This document shows positions 18,185-26,518 of a DNA stretch of 64,000 nucleotides, piece by piece. This DNA comes from Holophaga sp. (GTDB lineage: Bacteria > Acidobacteriota > Holophagae > Holophagales > Holophagaceae). The position numbers were made by a program, and so were the translations under genes. The stretch lies in the NCBI GenBank assembly GCA_016715205.1, contig JADKBC010000017.1, positions 23,555 through 87,554 of the forward strand. The letters are read 5' to 3'. Within the stretch, counting starts at the first letter, position 1. Every line of letters begins with the position of its first letter. The notes under the pieces are model-generated. The model did no database searches. It saw nothing but the letters and a program-made list of their open reading frames with translations, and was not told the origin of the DNA.

Positions 18185-18205
18185 AAAACCCGCCCAGCCA
18201 CATCG

Positions 18206-18211
18206 TATGCT
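18206..18211 (+). promoter_or_regulatory. -10 element TATGCT placing transcription start on the ATG
   Basis: TATGCT ends at 18211. Seven bases further is the A of ATG 18218, the expected start of transcription. No convincing -35 element or Shine-Dalgarno is present. The same hexamer at the same distance occurs before ATG 53907, and a TATGCT also precedes the tRNA-Leu gene. Confidence 0.45.
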
Positions 18212-18217
18212 GGACCC

Positions 18218-19285
18218 ATGCGTGTTTCTGATTCAGCCCCAGCCCCCGAGAACCCAACCCTCAAGGCTTTCCAAGACTTACTTCACGAGGACACCCCGGA
18301 GGCCGCTGCCCTGGAGGCCCTCCTGGCCCGAATCTTGGCCGAGCAATCCGCAGGGAAGGCGCTCCACTTTCTCAACCGGTCCCGCCCGCGGTCCAATTCC
18401 CCCAAGGAACCCCGTTGGCATGCCGCCCGCACCCGCCTGGAAGCGGCCGTCGAAGCCGCCCGCAATATCCGCCTCCATACTTGGCAATTGGATCCCAATC
18501 GCAGGACCGTCCGGTTCCAAGTGGAGATCCGCCACCCGGCCAGTGACCTGAACCCATCGGCCCTGGGACATCTCTTGGCAGAGCTGCTGTTGAAGGCGGG
18601 CTGCCCGGCAGCCCTTGGCCTTGAAAAAAAACCGCGGCCAATGATCACCTTGGGGCCGCCACTGCCGCTGGGCGTGGAAGGGCTTTGCGAATGGATGGAT
18701 GCGGTGCTGCAGGCACCCCCGAGGGTCCCCATGGAGCCCTGGGTGATGGAACTGAATGCCCTCTGCCCGTCAGGCTTTCACATCCGCAACGCCCACCCCA
18801 TTCCCAATCACAGCTCCGCCCTGGTGGACCTTGCCAGGGAAGCACATTGGCGCTGGGACATTCCCGCAGACCTGTTTCAACAGGCGGCGGACCGTATCCA
18901 GGCCTTTGGCGTCGCCAAGTCCTTCACAATCGAAAAGAGCGGAAAGGTGGGCGGCACCAAAACCCTCAAGCGCCTGGAGGTGCGTGGGCTCGTTACACGT
19001 CTGGATTGGCACCAGCAATCCCTGCATTTTTCTACTCGGCTCCAACTGGGCGAGGGGCTCAGCCCCATCAAGCTGTTGGCAGGTATCCTGGAGGTGGAGC
19101 CAGCCTGCATCAAGGGCTTGACCCGGCTGGAAGTTACGCTGGCCGAGGATGCCCGACTGGCCCAGGCCCAGAAATATGAACCCAAACTGCACAACATCTA
19201 TGAGGATGCGGTGCTGCTGGAATCAGGCGACATCCCCATGGTCATGGATGATGACGAGGACGACGGACTATTGATTCGACGTTAG
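18218..19285 (+). CDS. Stand-alone DUF2344 (radical-SAM-linked) protein
   Basis: 355 residues. The middle region follows the DUF2344/TIGR03936 pattern: 'AELLLKAGCPAALGLEKKP' then 'MITLGPPLPLGVEGLCEWMD', and 'LNALCPSGFHIRNAHPIP'. In many bacteria this domain is fused to, or encoded beside, a radical SAM enzyme; none is present here. The N-terminal 80 residues are helical and unfamiliar, and the C-terminus is very acidic (DDDEDDGLL). ATG 18218 is favoured by the TATGCT box 7 bases upstream; an earlier in-frame start at 18095 has no support. Its last 4 bases overlap the yqgE stop on the other strand. Confidence 0.7.
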   Translation: MRVSDSAPAPENPTLKAFQDLLHEDTPEAAALEALLARILAEQSAGKALHFLNRSRPRSNSPKEPRWHAARTRLEAAVEAARNIRLHTWQLDPNRRTVRFQVEIRHPASDLNPSALGHLLAELLLKAGCPAALGLEKKPRPMITLGPPLPLGVEGLCEWMDAVLQAPPRVPMEPWVMELNALCPSGFHIRNAHPIPNHSSALVDLAREAHWRWDIPADLFQQAADRIQAFGVAKSFTIEKSGKVGGTKTLKRLEVRGLVTRLDWHQQSLHFSTRLQLGEGLSPIKLLAGILEVEPACIKGLTRLEVTLAEDARLAQAQKYEPKLHNIYEDAVLLESGDIPMVMDDDEDDGLLIRR

Positions 19286-19824
19286 CCCAGGAAAGGTTCT
19301 GGGCCACTGGTGCCGGCTTCCATGGCGCGCTGCCAGAGGAGGCGTGGTTCTTCACTCATCAGCCACTCGGCCCGGAGAGGGAGCAACGCCCAGGCCTTTT
19401 CCTTCACCTCAGCCTCCAGCTGGCCCGCGGACCAGCCCGCATAGCCCAGGAACAAGCGGAAACGTGCATCGGGATCCAGCAGCAGAGATTCGAGCAGATC
19501 CTTGCGGAAGCTCACGAAATCTGTGAAGTTCAGCACCGTGTCCTCGTCTGAAGGCAGGCCACCGCGAACGAGAATGATGCCCCGTTGTGGTTCCACAGGG
19601 CCGCCGCGAAAGGCGGTGGATTCATCATCTCCGGCGAAGGTGAGATAACTCTCCGCACAGATCTGCGCCAGATTCAAGGGCAGCGGGCGATTCAGGATGA
19701 TCCCCATCGCGCCCTTCTCGTCGTATTCGATAAGTAGAACCACGGCGTGGAGGAAATTGGGGTCCAACAGCAGTGGGCTCGCCACCAGAAGACAAGGCGC
19801 CTGGAGTTTCATGCGGGCCATCAT
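19282..19824 (-). CDS. YqgE/AlgH family protein (UPF0301)
   Basis: 180 residues, the usual size. Family features: 'LLVASPLLLDPNFLHAVVLL' at the N-terminus, 'GAMGIILNRPL', the 'FRGGPVEPQRGIILVRGG' motif and 'RFRLFLGYAGWSAGQLE'. The biochemical function of YqgE/AlgH is not settled; AlgH was named for an effect on alginate regulation in Pseudomonas. Starts at 19824, 19821 and 19812 (MKLQAPC) are all possible; none has a well-placed Shine-Dalgarno. Tail-to-tail with the DUF2344 gene (4-base overlap) and divergent from a membrane-protein gene. Confidence 0.9.
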   Translation of the reverse strand: MMARMKLQAPCLLVASPLLLDPNFLHAVVLLIEYDEKGAMGIILNRPLPLNLAQICAESYLTFAGDDESTAFRGGPVEPQRGIILVRGGLPSDEDTVLNFTDFVSFRKDLLESLLLDPDARFRLFLGYAGWSAGQLEAEVKEKAWALLPLRAEWLMSEEPRLLWQRAMEAGTSGPEPFLG

Positions 19825-19860
19825 AGCGCGGACTCGGGGAATTCCTCAGGCCTCCCACGC

Positions 19861-19866
19861 TATCCT
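19861..19866 (+). promoter_or_regulatory. -10-like TATCCT before a leaderless-type start
   Basis: TATCCT ends 7 bases before the A of ATG 19873, so transcription should begin at or beside the start codon. No -35 element is obvious. The pattern matches those at 18206 and 53893. Confidence 0.35.
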
Positions 19867-19872
19867 GCTGGA

Positions 19873-20595
19873 ATGCCTGAACGCTCCGCTGGCCCACTCG
19901 CCCTTTTTGCCACCGCCTTTGGGCATCTGCGTCGACATCCTGCGTTGACCTTCGGCATCGCCGCGCTGGCGGCGCTGTTGTCAGCCCTTGGGCCCTTGCT
20001 TCAAATCAAACTCGGGCTCCCTGGGGATCCCATCACAGAGCTGGCCTTGCGGGGGGTGTGCGTTCTGCCCCTCGAACTATATTTTGTGCCGCGCTTGATG
20101 GCGCAACTGGACGCCGAAGCCCTGAACCATTCTGAAAACCCTGAAGCGCAGTGGCAGGAACGTTTTGAGGATCGCTGGCTGAAAGCATTTGGTGCGCGAA
20201 TCCTGCTCTACCTGCTTTGTGGCATCGGCCTTGCGATGTTCGTGGTGCCTGGTGTGGTGGTCCTCGCGTTGTTCGGCTGGGCACCGTTGCGGGTGCTCCT
20301 GCGAGGCGAATCAATCTTGCAGGCCTTGCGGAGCAGCTTGGCCCTCATGGTCAAAACCTGGCCGCAGGTTTTACGTGGAGCCTCAGCGATCCTGGCTTCC
20401 TATCTTCTGCTGTTGATTGCCATCGGGTGGGGTTTGCAACATCTGCTGCCTGATCCAACGCCCTGGCAACGCCTGACCCATCCCCTGATCTGGGCCGTGC
20501 AAACCTTCAGTGGGCTGATGGAACTATTCCTCAGCACCTGTTTCCTGGCCCTCTTTCACGCCGTGGAGACGTCGGATCAATCCTCGTCAAGGTAG
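19873..20595 (+). CDS. Integral membrane protein of unknown function
   Basis: 240 residues with about five or six hydrophobic segments: 'LTFGIAALAALLSALGPLL' (about 23-41), one near 55-70, 'ILLYLLCGIGLAMFVVPGVV' (about 113-135), 'ILASYLLLLIAIGWGL' (about 175-195) and a C-terminal one. The P-G-V-x-V-x-A-x-F-x-W segment recalls YciC/DUF975-type membrane proteins, but I cannot assign a family. The start is ATG 19873, downstream of a -10-like box. The 3' end overlaps a small minus-strand gene by 19 bases. Confidence 0.7.
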   Translation: MPERSAGPLALFATAFGHLRRHPALTFGIAALAALLSALGPLLQIKLGLPGDPITELALRGVCVLPLELYFVPRLMAQLDAEALNHSENPEAQWQERFEDRWLKAFGARILLYLLCGIGLAMFVVPGVVVLALFGWAPLRVLLRGESILQALRSSLALMVKTWPQVLRGASAILASYLLLLIAIGWGLQHLLPDPTPWQRLTHPLIWAVQTFSGLMELFLSTCFLALFHAVETSDQSSSR

Positions 20596-20783
20596 CCAGG
20601 GTCCTCGATCTCCACAGCCTCTCCGGCCTCCAGGCGCGCACGGAGGGCCTCTGGCAAAACATGGTCCCGCCAACGTGGATCCAGTTTCGGATTGAAAAAA
20701 TGAGCCGAAGCCTCGCCGGCCTCAAAGGCCTCCCGGGACGGCCAAAGGTGAATCCAGCCAATATGGTTGAGCCGGGCCAGCAT
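20577..20783 (-). CDS. Small protein of unknown function (68 residues)
   Basis: 68 residues with no TM segment: an aromatic N-terminal part (HIGWIHLWPSREAFEAGEA), a middle with 'FFNPKLDPRWRDHVLPEALR', and an acidic tail (DPGYLDED). GAGG lies upstream of the ATG, and the start is 8 bases after the amidase stop, so it is the last cistron of the PP2C-RdgC-amidase operon. I do not recognise the family. It is kept because of the ribosome-binding site, operon position and folded-looking composition. It overlaps the 3' end of the opposite membrane-protein gene. Confidence 0.6.
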   Translation of the reverse strand: MLARLNHIGWIHLWPSREAFEAGEASAHFFNPKLDPRWRDHVLPEALRARLEAGEAVEIEDPGYLDED

Positions 20784-20790
20784 CCTGTCC

Positions 20791-22455
20791 TCACTTTCGG
20801 AAATGGGCGCGGATGCCCTTCACCAGTGCCTCGGCGTAGCGCTCTCGAAAACCATGCGCCTTCAAATTTTCGGCATCCTCTTCATTGGCTAGGTTCGCCA
20901 CTTCGATGAGCACTTTGGTGCTGGCGGAACAGTGACGAATTACCGCCGGAACAAAACTTTTGCCGGAACGATGGATCACGTTGCGGATGGGACGATTGGC
21001 ATGGACAGGGATCTTTTCGCTCTTGAAGGTGCTCAAAAGCGTTTCTGCGAATACCCGGCTTCGGGCCTCGGCCTGGAGCCGTTCCTTGCCGGTGAAACGA
21101 ACGCTCCCTCCGCGCTTCATTTCGGCGACCCTGGCTCCGCGGGATGTGGTCAGCGTAAAGCTGGGTGGCACATTGGCCGCACCGGCCACGTACACCATGG
21201 CGCCCCGGGCGCTGGGATGCAGGCTATCCGCGTGCAGGCTGATGAAAAGGGTCTTTCGCGCATCGCCTGTCTTCACAAAGGAGGCCAGCATATCGTTGGC
21301 CAGCACCCACCGGAGGTGCACGCTGACGGCGGAGGGTGAATCCCCGTCGTTGGCAAAGGGCGGTGTGGTAAGAATTTCCGCAGCTCGGGTGGGCGATGGA
21401 ATGGCATCCCGCACTTTGAAACCAATGCCCGGATAGCGGATGGTCGAAGAAACGATGGCCTCCGTATCCTGCTCCAGAATCCGCCGCACGCGCATGGCGA
21501 TGTCGTACACGAAATCCGATTCCCACACGCCATTGGCGGCGGCCCCAATATCGACGCCACCATGGCCCGCGTCCAACACGATCCGCAGCCCCTTGAGCCG
21601 TGGCCCGGCATCCACTCGGGGCGTGCGGCGGACCTCTTCCCGAACTTCCCGCTCTTCCTGAAGCGCCTGGGTGCCTTCGGGTTGAAAGGGATCCGCCAAG
21701 TGCTCTACGGGAATGCGAATCAACGTGCCGGGATGAATGCTGCGCACATCCTCGATGCCGCTGCGGCCCGCGATCACCTTGGCCAATTGATTCACTTCCT
21801 TGGGATCCACCCGATCCGTGTAGCGCATCACCACACTGGAATAGAGCGCTTCGCCCTTGCGTAGGCGATAGGCAGCGAAAGCGCCCGAGGCGTCCTTGTC
21901 GAAGGTCAACAGCTTTCGATAGGCCGCCACCCGTTCTTCATCGTTGAGCTCTTCTTCGGGATGGCTGCGATCGAGAATGCCCTTGACGGTGCCACCTAGA
22001 TCCACCGATAGCAGGCCTTTGGGAATGCGCCAGACATCGCCTTCCACAAGTTTTTCGGGGTTCTTGGGATTCGCGATTTCTAACTGATCGTAGTTCTGCC
22101 CATGCCCTGTGAACAGCGCGGCCAGGAGCCATACGGATTCCAGCTCGGCCCACCGCACCCGGTGGCGCACTTCGTCTTCACGCCATTCGTCCTCAGGCCA
22201 GAAGACCTGCAAGGCCCAGCGTTTCCCTTCCTTGGACAGTTCTTCGAACCCCAGCCAGCCAGCGCTGGCCGACCCTGTACCACGAAAAGCTTTGGGAAGC
22301 TGATCCGCCTCCACCTGGATGCCCTTTCGGAATCCAAGACGAAGCTGCACCATGCCGCCACCAGGGGCTTTGACTCGCCGCTCGACCGGCGATGGATCCG
22401 CCGCCGCCAGCAGCCCGGGAATGAGGAAAAGGGAAAGCCCCCTCATTCCTCCCAT
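20791..22455 (-). CDS. N-acetylmuramoyl-L-alanine amidase (Amidase_3) with LysM-like regions
   Basis: 554 residues. Signal peptide at 1-19 (LFLIPGLLAA). Residues about 110-260 contain two LysM-like stretches, the clearer being 'YRLRKGEALYSSVVMRYTDR' through 'IHPGTLIRIP'. The Amidase_3 zinc site is complete: His in 'VLDAGHGGVD', Glu in 'NGVWESDF', His in 'FISLHADS' and catalytic Glu in 'VLIEVANLAN'. It should cleave the amide bond between muramic acid and the stem peptide in the periplasm, in cell separation or turnover. ATG 22455 has GAGGTG at good spacing; ATG 22446 overlaps the upstream stop. Coupled to the RdgC part 2 gene. Confidence 0.9.
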   Translation of the reverse strand: MGGMRGLSLFLIPGLLAAADPSPVERRVKAPGGGMVQLRLGFRKGIQVEADQLPKAFRGTGSASAGWLGFEELSKEGKRWALQVFWPEDEWREDEVRHRVRWAELESVWLLAALFTGHGQNYDQLEIANPKNPEKLVEGDVWRIPKGLLSVDLGGTVKGILDRSHPEEELNDEERVAAYRKLLTFDKDASGAFAAYRLRKGEALYSSVVMRYTDRVDPKEVNQLAKVIAGRSGIEDVRSIHPGTLIRIPVEHLADPFQPEGTQALQEEREVREEVRRTPRVDAGPRLKGLRIVLDAGHGGVDIGAAANGVWESDFVYDIAMRVRRILEQDTEAIVSSTIRYPGIGFKVRDAIPSPTRAAEILTTPPFANDGDSPSAVSVHLRWVLANDMLASFVKTGDARKTLFISLHADSLHPSARGAMVYVAGAANVPPSFTLTTSRGARVAEMKRGGSVRFTGKERLQAEARSRVFAETLLSTFKSEKIPVHANRPIRNVIHRSGKSFVPAVIRHCSASTKVLIEVANLANEEDAENLKAHGFRERYAEALVKGIRAHFRK

Positions 22456-22988
22456 GGCACCTCACCCGCAGGCACTCCGCGAAGGCTGTTCTGCACCCAA
22501 TCGCACAGCACGGCTTCCATCGCCTTGGGATCCTGGGTGCGCCCTTCCAGGAAGGCCGCAAACCGGCGCTCCAGATGGGCCAGGCCTTCCTCCAACAGGA
22601 AAAGCCGATCCGCCACCCGGCCAGATGGATCCTTGGACTGGGTGGGCGGCAACTTCATGGCGCTGGTATCGAGGGTGGAAGCATTCAGAACGAAGGTCCA
22701 TTCCATGTCCCCGGACAGCAGGCGTACTTTGGCTTTGGTGGGTCTCATGCCACGGGACAGCGCCTCGAAAGCTTCACGGCTTTCGGCCGGATTGCCCTTG
22801 CGCAAGGAAAGCTCTTTCACGTCGCCCCGTTCGCTCACCAATTGCACGGAATCATCCAGGAAACAGGCGCTGAGATCGCCCTCCAAGCCGCTGGTGCCCC
22901 CTTCCGTGAGCCCTCGCATCCACAGCCACAACAGAAATTCTTCGCCCAGAAAACGGCCTTGTTCCAACAACTCCATGGGTTTCATCAT
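22443..22988 (-). CDS. RdgC-associated C-terminal module protein (second half of a split RdgC)
   Basis: 181 residues. It opens with 'FLGEEFLLWLWMRG', continues with an acidic beta region and then 'GMRPTKAKVRLLSGDMEWTF' followed by 'SAMKLPP', and ends with helices. From memory, this resembles the module that follows the RdgC domain in longer Geobacter-type RdgC proteins; here it is a separate cistron. Its ATG overlaps the stop of the RdgC part 1 gene (ATGA, one-base frame offset), so the two are probably made in equal amounts and act together. RdgC proteins bind duplex DNA and antagonise RecA; whether this form does is unknown. Confidence 0.6.
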   Translation of the reverse strand: MMKPMELLEQGRFLGEEFLLWLWMRGLTEGGTSGLEGDLSACFLDDSVQLVSERGDVKELSLRKGNPAESREAFEALSRGMRPTKAKVRLLSGDMEWTFVLNASTLDTSAMKLPPTQSKDPSGRVADRLFLLEEGLAHLERRFAAFLEGRTQDPKAMEAVLCDWVQNSLRGVPAGEVPWEE

Positions 22989-23599
22989 GCGATCTCTTCG
23001 GTTTCAAGGTTCAGGGGATCCAGCGCCATCAGGGATTCCACGGGAATGTGCGGGGTCAGTCGACCCGCCAGGAGCAGCGGCGCCAGGGGCTGCAATTCGC
23101 AGCCGAAGGACTTCATGAACAGGCCGGTCAACGCGCCCTGGGACTTGCTGGAGGAGGCCGTGGTCCAGAGCATGCCACCCTTCAAATCCCAGGCCACCTC
23201 GACGATTCGTGGCGTAGGCAGCACCTTGCTCAGAAGCTCGACCTTGATCTCATCCTGAAGGCTGGTGCGGGCTTCCTTCCCCACGAAGGCGAGATCCTTC
23301 TCCTTCATGAGCTGCTGAATGCGCAGATCCACATAGGCCTTGAGCAGCGAAGGCGGAACCCGTCGTGTGTCGATGCGAAGACCAAACACGGCAAAGCGCT
23401 CCTGCACCACCCAGTCCTCCTCGGGCGGACAGATCAGCGGATTGCGCCAGTCGCACCAACCCATACGTTCCTCTTCCACCCCATCTTCGAAGGGGCGGAA
23501 GCGATCCTGGGCCAGGCCGTCCATCAGGTCCTGCTCGGCAGGTACGGGGCCAAGCACCAGAAATCTCCGAAGAGAAAGGGTTCCTTGCAGCAGGCTCAT
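22985..23599 (-). CDS. RdgC-like recombination-associated protein, short form (first half)
   Basis: 204 residues, shorter than the roughly 300 of E. coli RdgC but like the short deltaproteobacterial form. Visible family features: an N-terminal beta strand (LSLRRFLVLGP), 'RFRPFEDGVEEERMGWCDW', 'FAVFGLRIDTRRVPPSLLKA', a helix with 'LQDEIKVELLSKVLP' and the beta strand 'IVEVAWDLKGGMLWTT', then 'LFMKSFGCELQPL'. E. coli RdgC forms a ring on double-stranded DNA and inhibits RecA. Its start overlaps the upstream PP2C stop by 4 bases and its stop overlaps the next start, so this is a fully coupled operon. Confidence 0.72.
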   Translation of the reverse strand: MSLLQGTLSLRRFLVLGPVPAEQDLMDGLAQDRFRPFEDGVEEERMGWCDWRNPLICPPEEDWVVQERFAVFGLRIDTRRVPPSLLKAYVDLRIQQLMKEKDLAFVGKEARTSLQDEIKVELLSKVLPTPRIVEVAWDLKGGMLWTTASSSKSQGALTGLFMKSFGCELQPLAPLLLAGRLTPHIPVESLMALDPLNLETEEIA

Positions 23600-24522
23600 G
23601 GTTGACTCGAAAAAATGCGCCCAATACGGGCGAAAACGCCTCGGCCATTGGAATCGATGGCCTTTAGGTTCGGAACAATTACCTGGATCGTTTCCTCCGC
23701 AAGCGGCAGGGGAAAGGCGGGATCGTCCAGGTGCAGAAGTAAAGCCGTGATGTTGTCGCGCCCGCCATGCTCCAGAGCCGCCTCTAGCATGAGTTCCAGG
23801 CTTCGACGCGCGGAATAGCCCTGTTCCAGAATGCCAAGGATTTGATCATCGCTAATCTCGCCATGCAGGCCGTCACTGCAGATCAGGAGTCGATCCCCGC
23901 GCCGAAGCGCCACACGTCCGAGGGCCGCCTTGACGGGTTGGGGGCACCCCAGAGCCTGGGTGATCATGCTGCGCTGGGGGTGGGTTTTGGCTTCTTCGGG
24001 CGTAATGAATCCCGATGTGATCATCTCGTTGACGAGGGTCTGATCCACCGTCAACTGGCTTAATGTGGGCCTGCGGTAGAGGTAGGCGCGGCTATCGCCC
24101 ACCTGGCAGAGGTACAAATGCCCGTTCCAAACCACCGTGGCGGTGAGGGTGGAACCCATGCCTCGAATTCGTCGATCTGTATCGGAGTAGCGAAGGACCG
24201 CGGCACTGGCTTCCTCAGCGGCCCCCATGAGCGCCCGAAAAAGCCCCTCCTCAGTGGCTTCCGAAGCCGGAAAGCGCCCCCAATGGCCAAACAGGTTGAC
24301 GGCAATGGAGGCCAACCCTTCGCGGCTGGCCACTTCCCCAGCGGCGGCCCCACCCATGCCGTCAGCCACGGCGGCCAACAGACCCACCTTGCAAACCTTG
24401 GGCGTTCGGCTCAATGCGTTGACCCCAGGCTCCTCGCCATCCATGGCGCTGACCAGATAAGCGTCCTCATTGTTTTTGCGGACCTTACCCTGATGGGTGA
24501 TCGCAGCGTAGTCAATCAACAT
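23596..24522 (-). CDS. PP2C-family serine/threonine protein phosphatase (first copy)
   Basis: 308 residues. Metal-binding PP2C motifs: 'GKVRKNNEDAYLV' (Asp), 'VADGMGGAAAGEVAS' (D-G-M-G-G), 'QVGDSRAYLYR', 'ITQALG', 'LLICSDGLHGEI' and 'GGRDNITALLL'. A C-terminal tail of about 45 residues follows the domain. Bacterial PP2Cs remove phosphate from Ser/Thr, usually opposite a Hanks kinase; none is encoded here. I chose ATG 24522 because the PP2C fold starts there; an in-frame start at 24654 would overlap the divergent gene's start. First gene of the operon with RdgC and the amidase. Confidence 0.9.
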   Translation of the reverse strand: MLIDYAAITHQGKVRKNNEDAYLVSAMDGEEPGVNALSRTPKVCKVGLLAAVADGMGGAAAGEVASREGLASIAVNLFGHWGRFPASEATEEGLFRALMGAAEEASAAVLRYSDTDRRIRGMGSTLTATVVWNGHLYLCQVGDSRAYLYRRPTLSQLTVDQTLVNEMITSGFITPEEAKTHPQRSMITQALGCPQPVKAALGRVALRRGDRLLICSDGLHGEISDDQILGILEQGYSARRSLELMLEAALEHGGRDNITALLLHLDDPAFPLPLAEETIQVIVPNLKAIDSNGRGVFARIGRIFSSQP

Positions 24523-24641
24523 GAAGCGCGTGTCTCGGCATGGGTGTCGGAGGGAGAAGGGAATCAGGTCAGGTACGGCAAAGGCACCGATTCCCTGGCT
24601 TGCCATGGCAGGTGCCTTCATCATATCCCGTGGAGGCGCCC

Positions 24642-25652
24642 ATGACTGATGCAACCCGCGAACTGGATCTCCTGGTGATCGGAGCGGGTCCCGCAGGCAT
24701 CGCCACCGCCGTGGAAGCCCGCCAGGCGGGGATCGAGAAAATTCTTTTGGTGGAAAAGGGACCTACGCACAGTTTCTCTATTGAAAAGCTCTATACACCC
24801 GGCAAACGGGTCGACAAGGTCTACCAGGGGCAGGACGTGGCATGCGAGGGCAGCGTCTGCATCGTGGATGGCACTCGGGAAAGCGTGCTGGAGACCCTGG
24901 ACCGATTCGTCCACGAGTTCAATCTGCCCATTGCCTTTGAAACCGAGGTTACGGGCATCCGCCAGCAGGAAGACGGCTTCTTCCTTGTGGAAGATAACCA
25001 TGGGCAGCGTTACCTCGCTCGCACGGTGGTGATCGCCATCGGTGTGTATGGACGTCCCAATAAGCCGGATTTCCCGGTGCCCACCACTCTGAAGGGCCAC
25101 GTCCATTTCGATTTGACTCAGGAAATCCCACCCGGGGAAAGCGTGCTCGTAGTGGGGGGCGGCAACACGGCATTGGAATACGTCGCCTTTCTCTATGCGA
25201 ATCATCCAACCACGCTCGCCTACCGAGGTGCGCATTTTGGCAGGGCCAATGACATCAACCGACGCATCCTGGAGGAACTCCAGGACCGGCAGCATGTCAC
25301 CGTCTGGACAGAATCGGACCTTGGCGGAGTGCGCGATACAGGCGCATCGCCTCGAGTCGAAGTCACCTTCAAGGATGGCCGTATCGCCAGCTTCGACCAC
25401 GTGCTCTTTGCCATTGGAGGCTCGACACCTCAGGGCTTTCTCCAACAAGCGGGGGTCGAACTGGACGGTAAATCGCCCCTAGTCGATCATCGATTTCATA
25501 CCAACGTTCCCGGGCTATTTCTGGCTGGGGATCTGGTTGCAGGCGGCAAGGGCTCCATCGTGAAGGCCTTCAACACAGGCCATACGGTGGTCTGGGAAGG
25601 CCTCTGCGCGGATCACCTGGAATGCCGGATACCCGGCCTGCAGGAGCCTTGA
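24642..25652 (+). CDS. FAD/NAD(P)-dependent oxidoreductase, YpdA-like
   Basis: 336 residues starting behind GGAGG. Two Rossmann motifs, 'LLVIGAGPAGIATAVEA' (FAD) and 'VLVVGGGNTALEYVAF' (NAD(P)H), plus 'GLFLAGDLVAGGKGSIVKA' at the C-terminus, give the thioredoxin-reductase-like fold. The CxxC redox pair of true thioredoxin reductase is absent, as in YpdA (bacillithiol disulfide reductase), which it resembles in length and layout ('FSIEKLYTPGKRVDKVYQGQ'). The true substrate is uncertain; another low-molecular-weight disulfide or ferredoxin is possible. Its stop overlaps the next start (TGATG). Confidence 0.8.
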   Translation: MTDATRELDLLVIGAGPAGIATAVEARQAGIEKILLVEKGPTHSFSIEKLYTPGKRVDKVYQGQDVACEGSVCIVDGTRESVLETLDRFVHEFNLPIAFETEVTGIRQQEDGFFLVEDNHGQRYLARTVVIAIGVYGRPNKPDFPVPTTLKGHVHFDLTQEIPPGESVLVVGGGNTALEYVAFLYANHPTTLAYRGAHFGRANDINRRILEELQDRQHVTVWTESDLGGVRDTGASPRVEVTFKDGRIASFDHVLFAIGGSTPQGFLQQAGVELDGKSPLVDHRFHTNVPGLFLAGDLVAGGKGSIVKAFNTGHTVVWEGLCADHLECRIPGLQEP

Positions 25653-26518
25653 TGGGACCTCTGGTCATCCTGGGCCCTGGCACCCTTGGCCTTTCCCTGG
25701 CCCGTCACGCGGCGGAGTGTGGGCTTGAGGTACGCCTCGTTGGGAGAGATTTCACCCATGCCAGGACTGGTGCGCAAAAGGTGATTGCGATCTGGCGACG
25801 GGCCCTGGATGATGGGCGCCTGAATACGGCCACCTTCCAGGTTTTCAACGAACGACTCTGTCCCTCCGAGAGCTTGATGAAGGCCCTCGCGGGCGCCGGT
25901 GCGATGGTAGAGTGCCTTCCCGAGGACATGGCACTCAAGGCTGCGGTTTGGAGTTTTCTTGGCACATCCTGGCCAACGGAAGTGATGCCTTTGACCGCCA
26001 GTTCCTGTCTTCCTGCCAGCCTGATCCAGGAGACCGCAGGTTGTGACCTGTGGATGCAGAACTTCCACCTCTTCGTCCCCGTCCATCGCCACCCAGTGGT
26101 GGAAGTGGCCTCGCCGCCGAATACACCTGAAATATTCCGATTCCAGGCCCAGGAACTGGCGAAGCGCCTGGAATTGCAACTGGTCACCGTTCAAGAAGAC
26201 CTGGGCCTAGCCGCTTCTCGAATGGGCCTGATCCAGGGTCTTGAGGCCATGAGGCTACTGGAAGCCGGACAGGCTACCACCGAGGCGTTAGATGCCTTGA
26301 TGACCCTGGGCTACGGGCACCCGTGTGGACCGCTGGAGCTATCAGATCGCATTGGACTGGATCTTCGCTTCTCCATCGCCGAATATCTCCATCGCTCCAC
26401 CGGAGATTGCAGGTTTGAAGCCCCAAACCTTTTGAAGGAAATGGTGGCCAAGGGTGAGCTGGGCCGCAAGAGTGGAAGAGGGTTCTACACCTGGAATCCG
26501 GATGGAACCAAATCATGA
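25652..26518 (+). CDS. 3-hydroxyacyl-CoA dehydrogenase family protein
   Basis: 288 residues starting at ATG 25652 (GGAG upstream, TGATG overlap with the previous gene). The Rossmann loop 'VILGPGTLGLSLARHAAE' binds NAD. 'NFHLFVPVHRHPVVEV' corresponds to the catalytic-His segment (usual form H-F-F-N-P). The C-terminal helical domain contains 'GYGHPCGPLELSDRIGLD' and 'GELGRKSGRGFYTWNPDG', diagnostic of the family. It oxidises 3-hydroxyacyl-CoA, or 3-hydroxybutyryl-CoA, with NAD. The nonstandard catalytic segment leaves specificity open. The next small ORF overlaps its stop. Confidence 0.85.
   Translation: MGPLVILGPGTLGLSLARHAAECGLEVRLVGRDFTHARTGAQKVIAIWRRALDDGRLNTATFQVFNERLCPSESLMKALAGAGAMVECLPEDMALKAAVWSFLGTSWPTEVMPLTASSCLPASLIQETAGCDLWMQNFHLFVPVHRHPVVEVASPPNTPEIFRFQAQELAKRLELQLVTVQEDLGLAASRMGLIQGLEAMRLLEAGQATTEALDALMTLGYGHPCGPLELSDRIGLDLRFSIAEYLHRSTGDCRFEAPNLLKEMVAKGELGRKSGRGFYTWNPDGTKS

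Noticed and set aside
22102..23118. A 338-residue plus-strand frame across the amidase and RdgC region.
   Set aside because: Antisense to coupled, motif-bearing genes and rich in Ser/Arg/Pro, as expected of a shadow frame.
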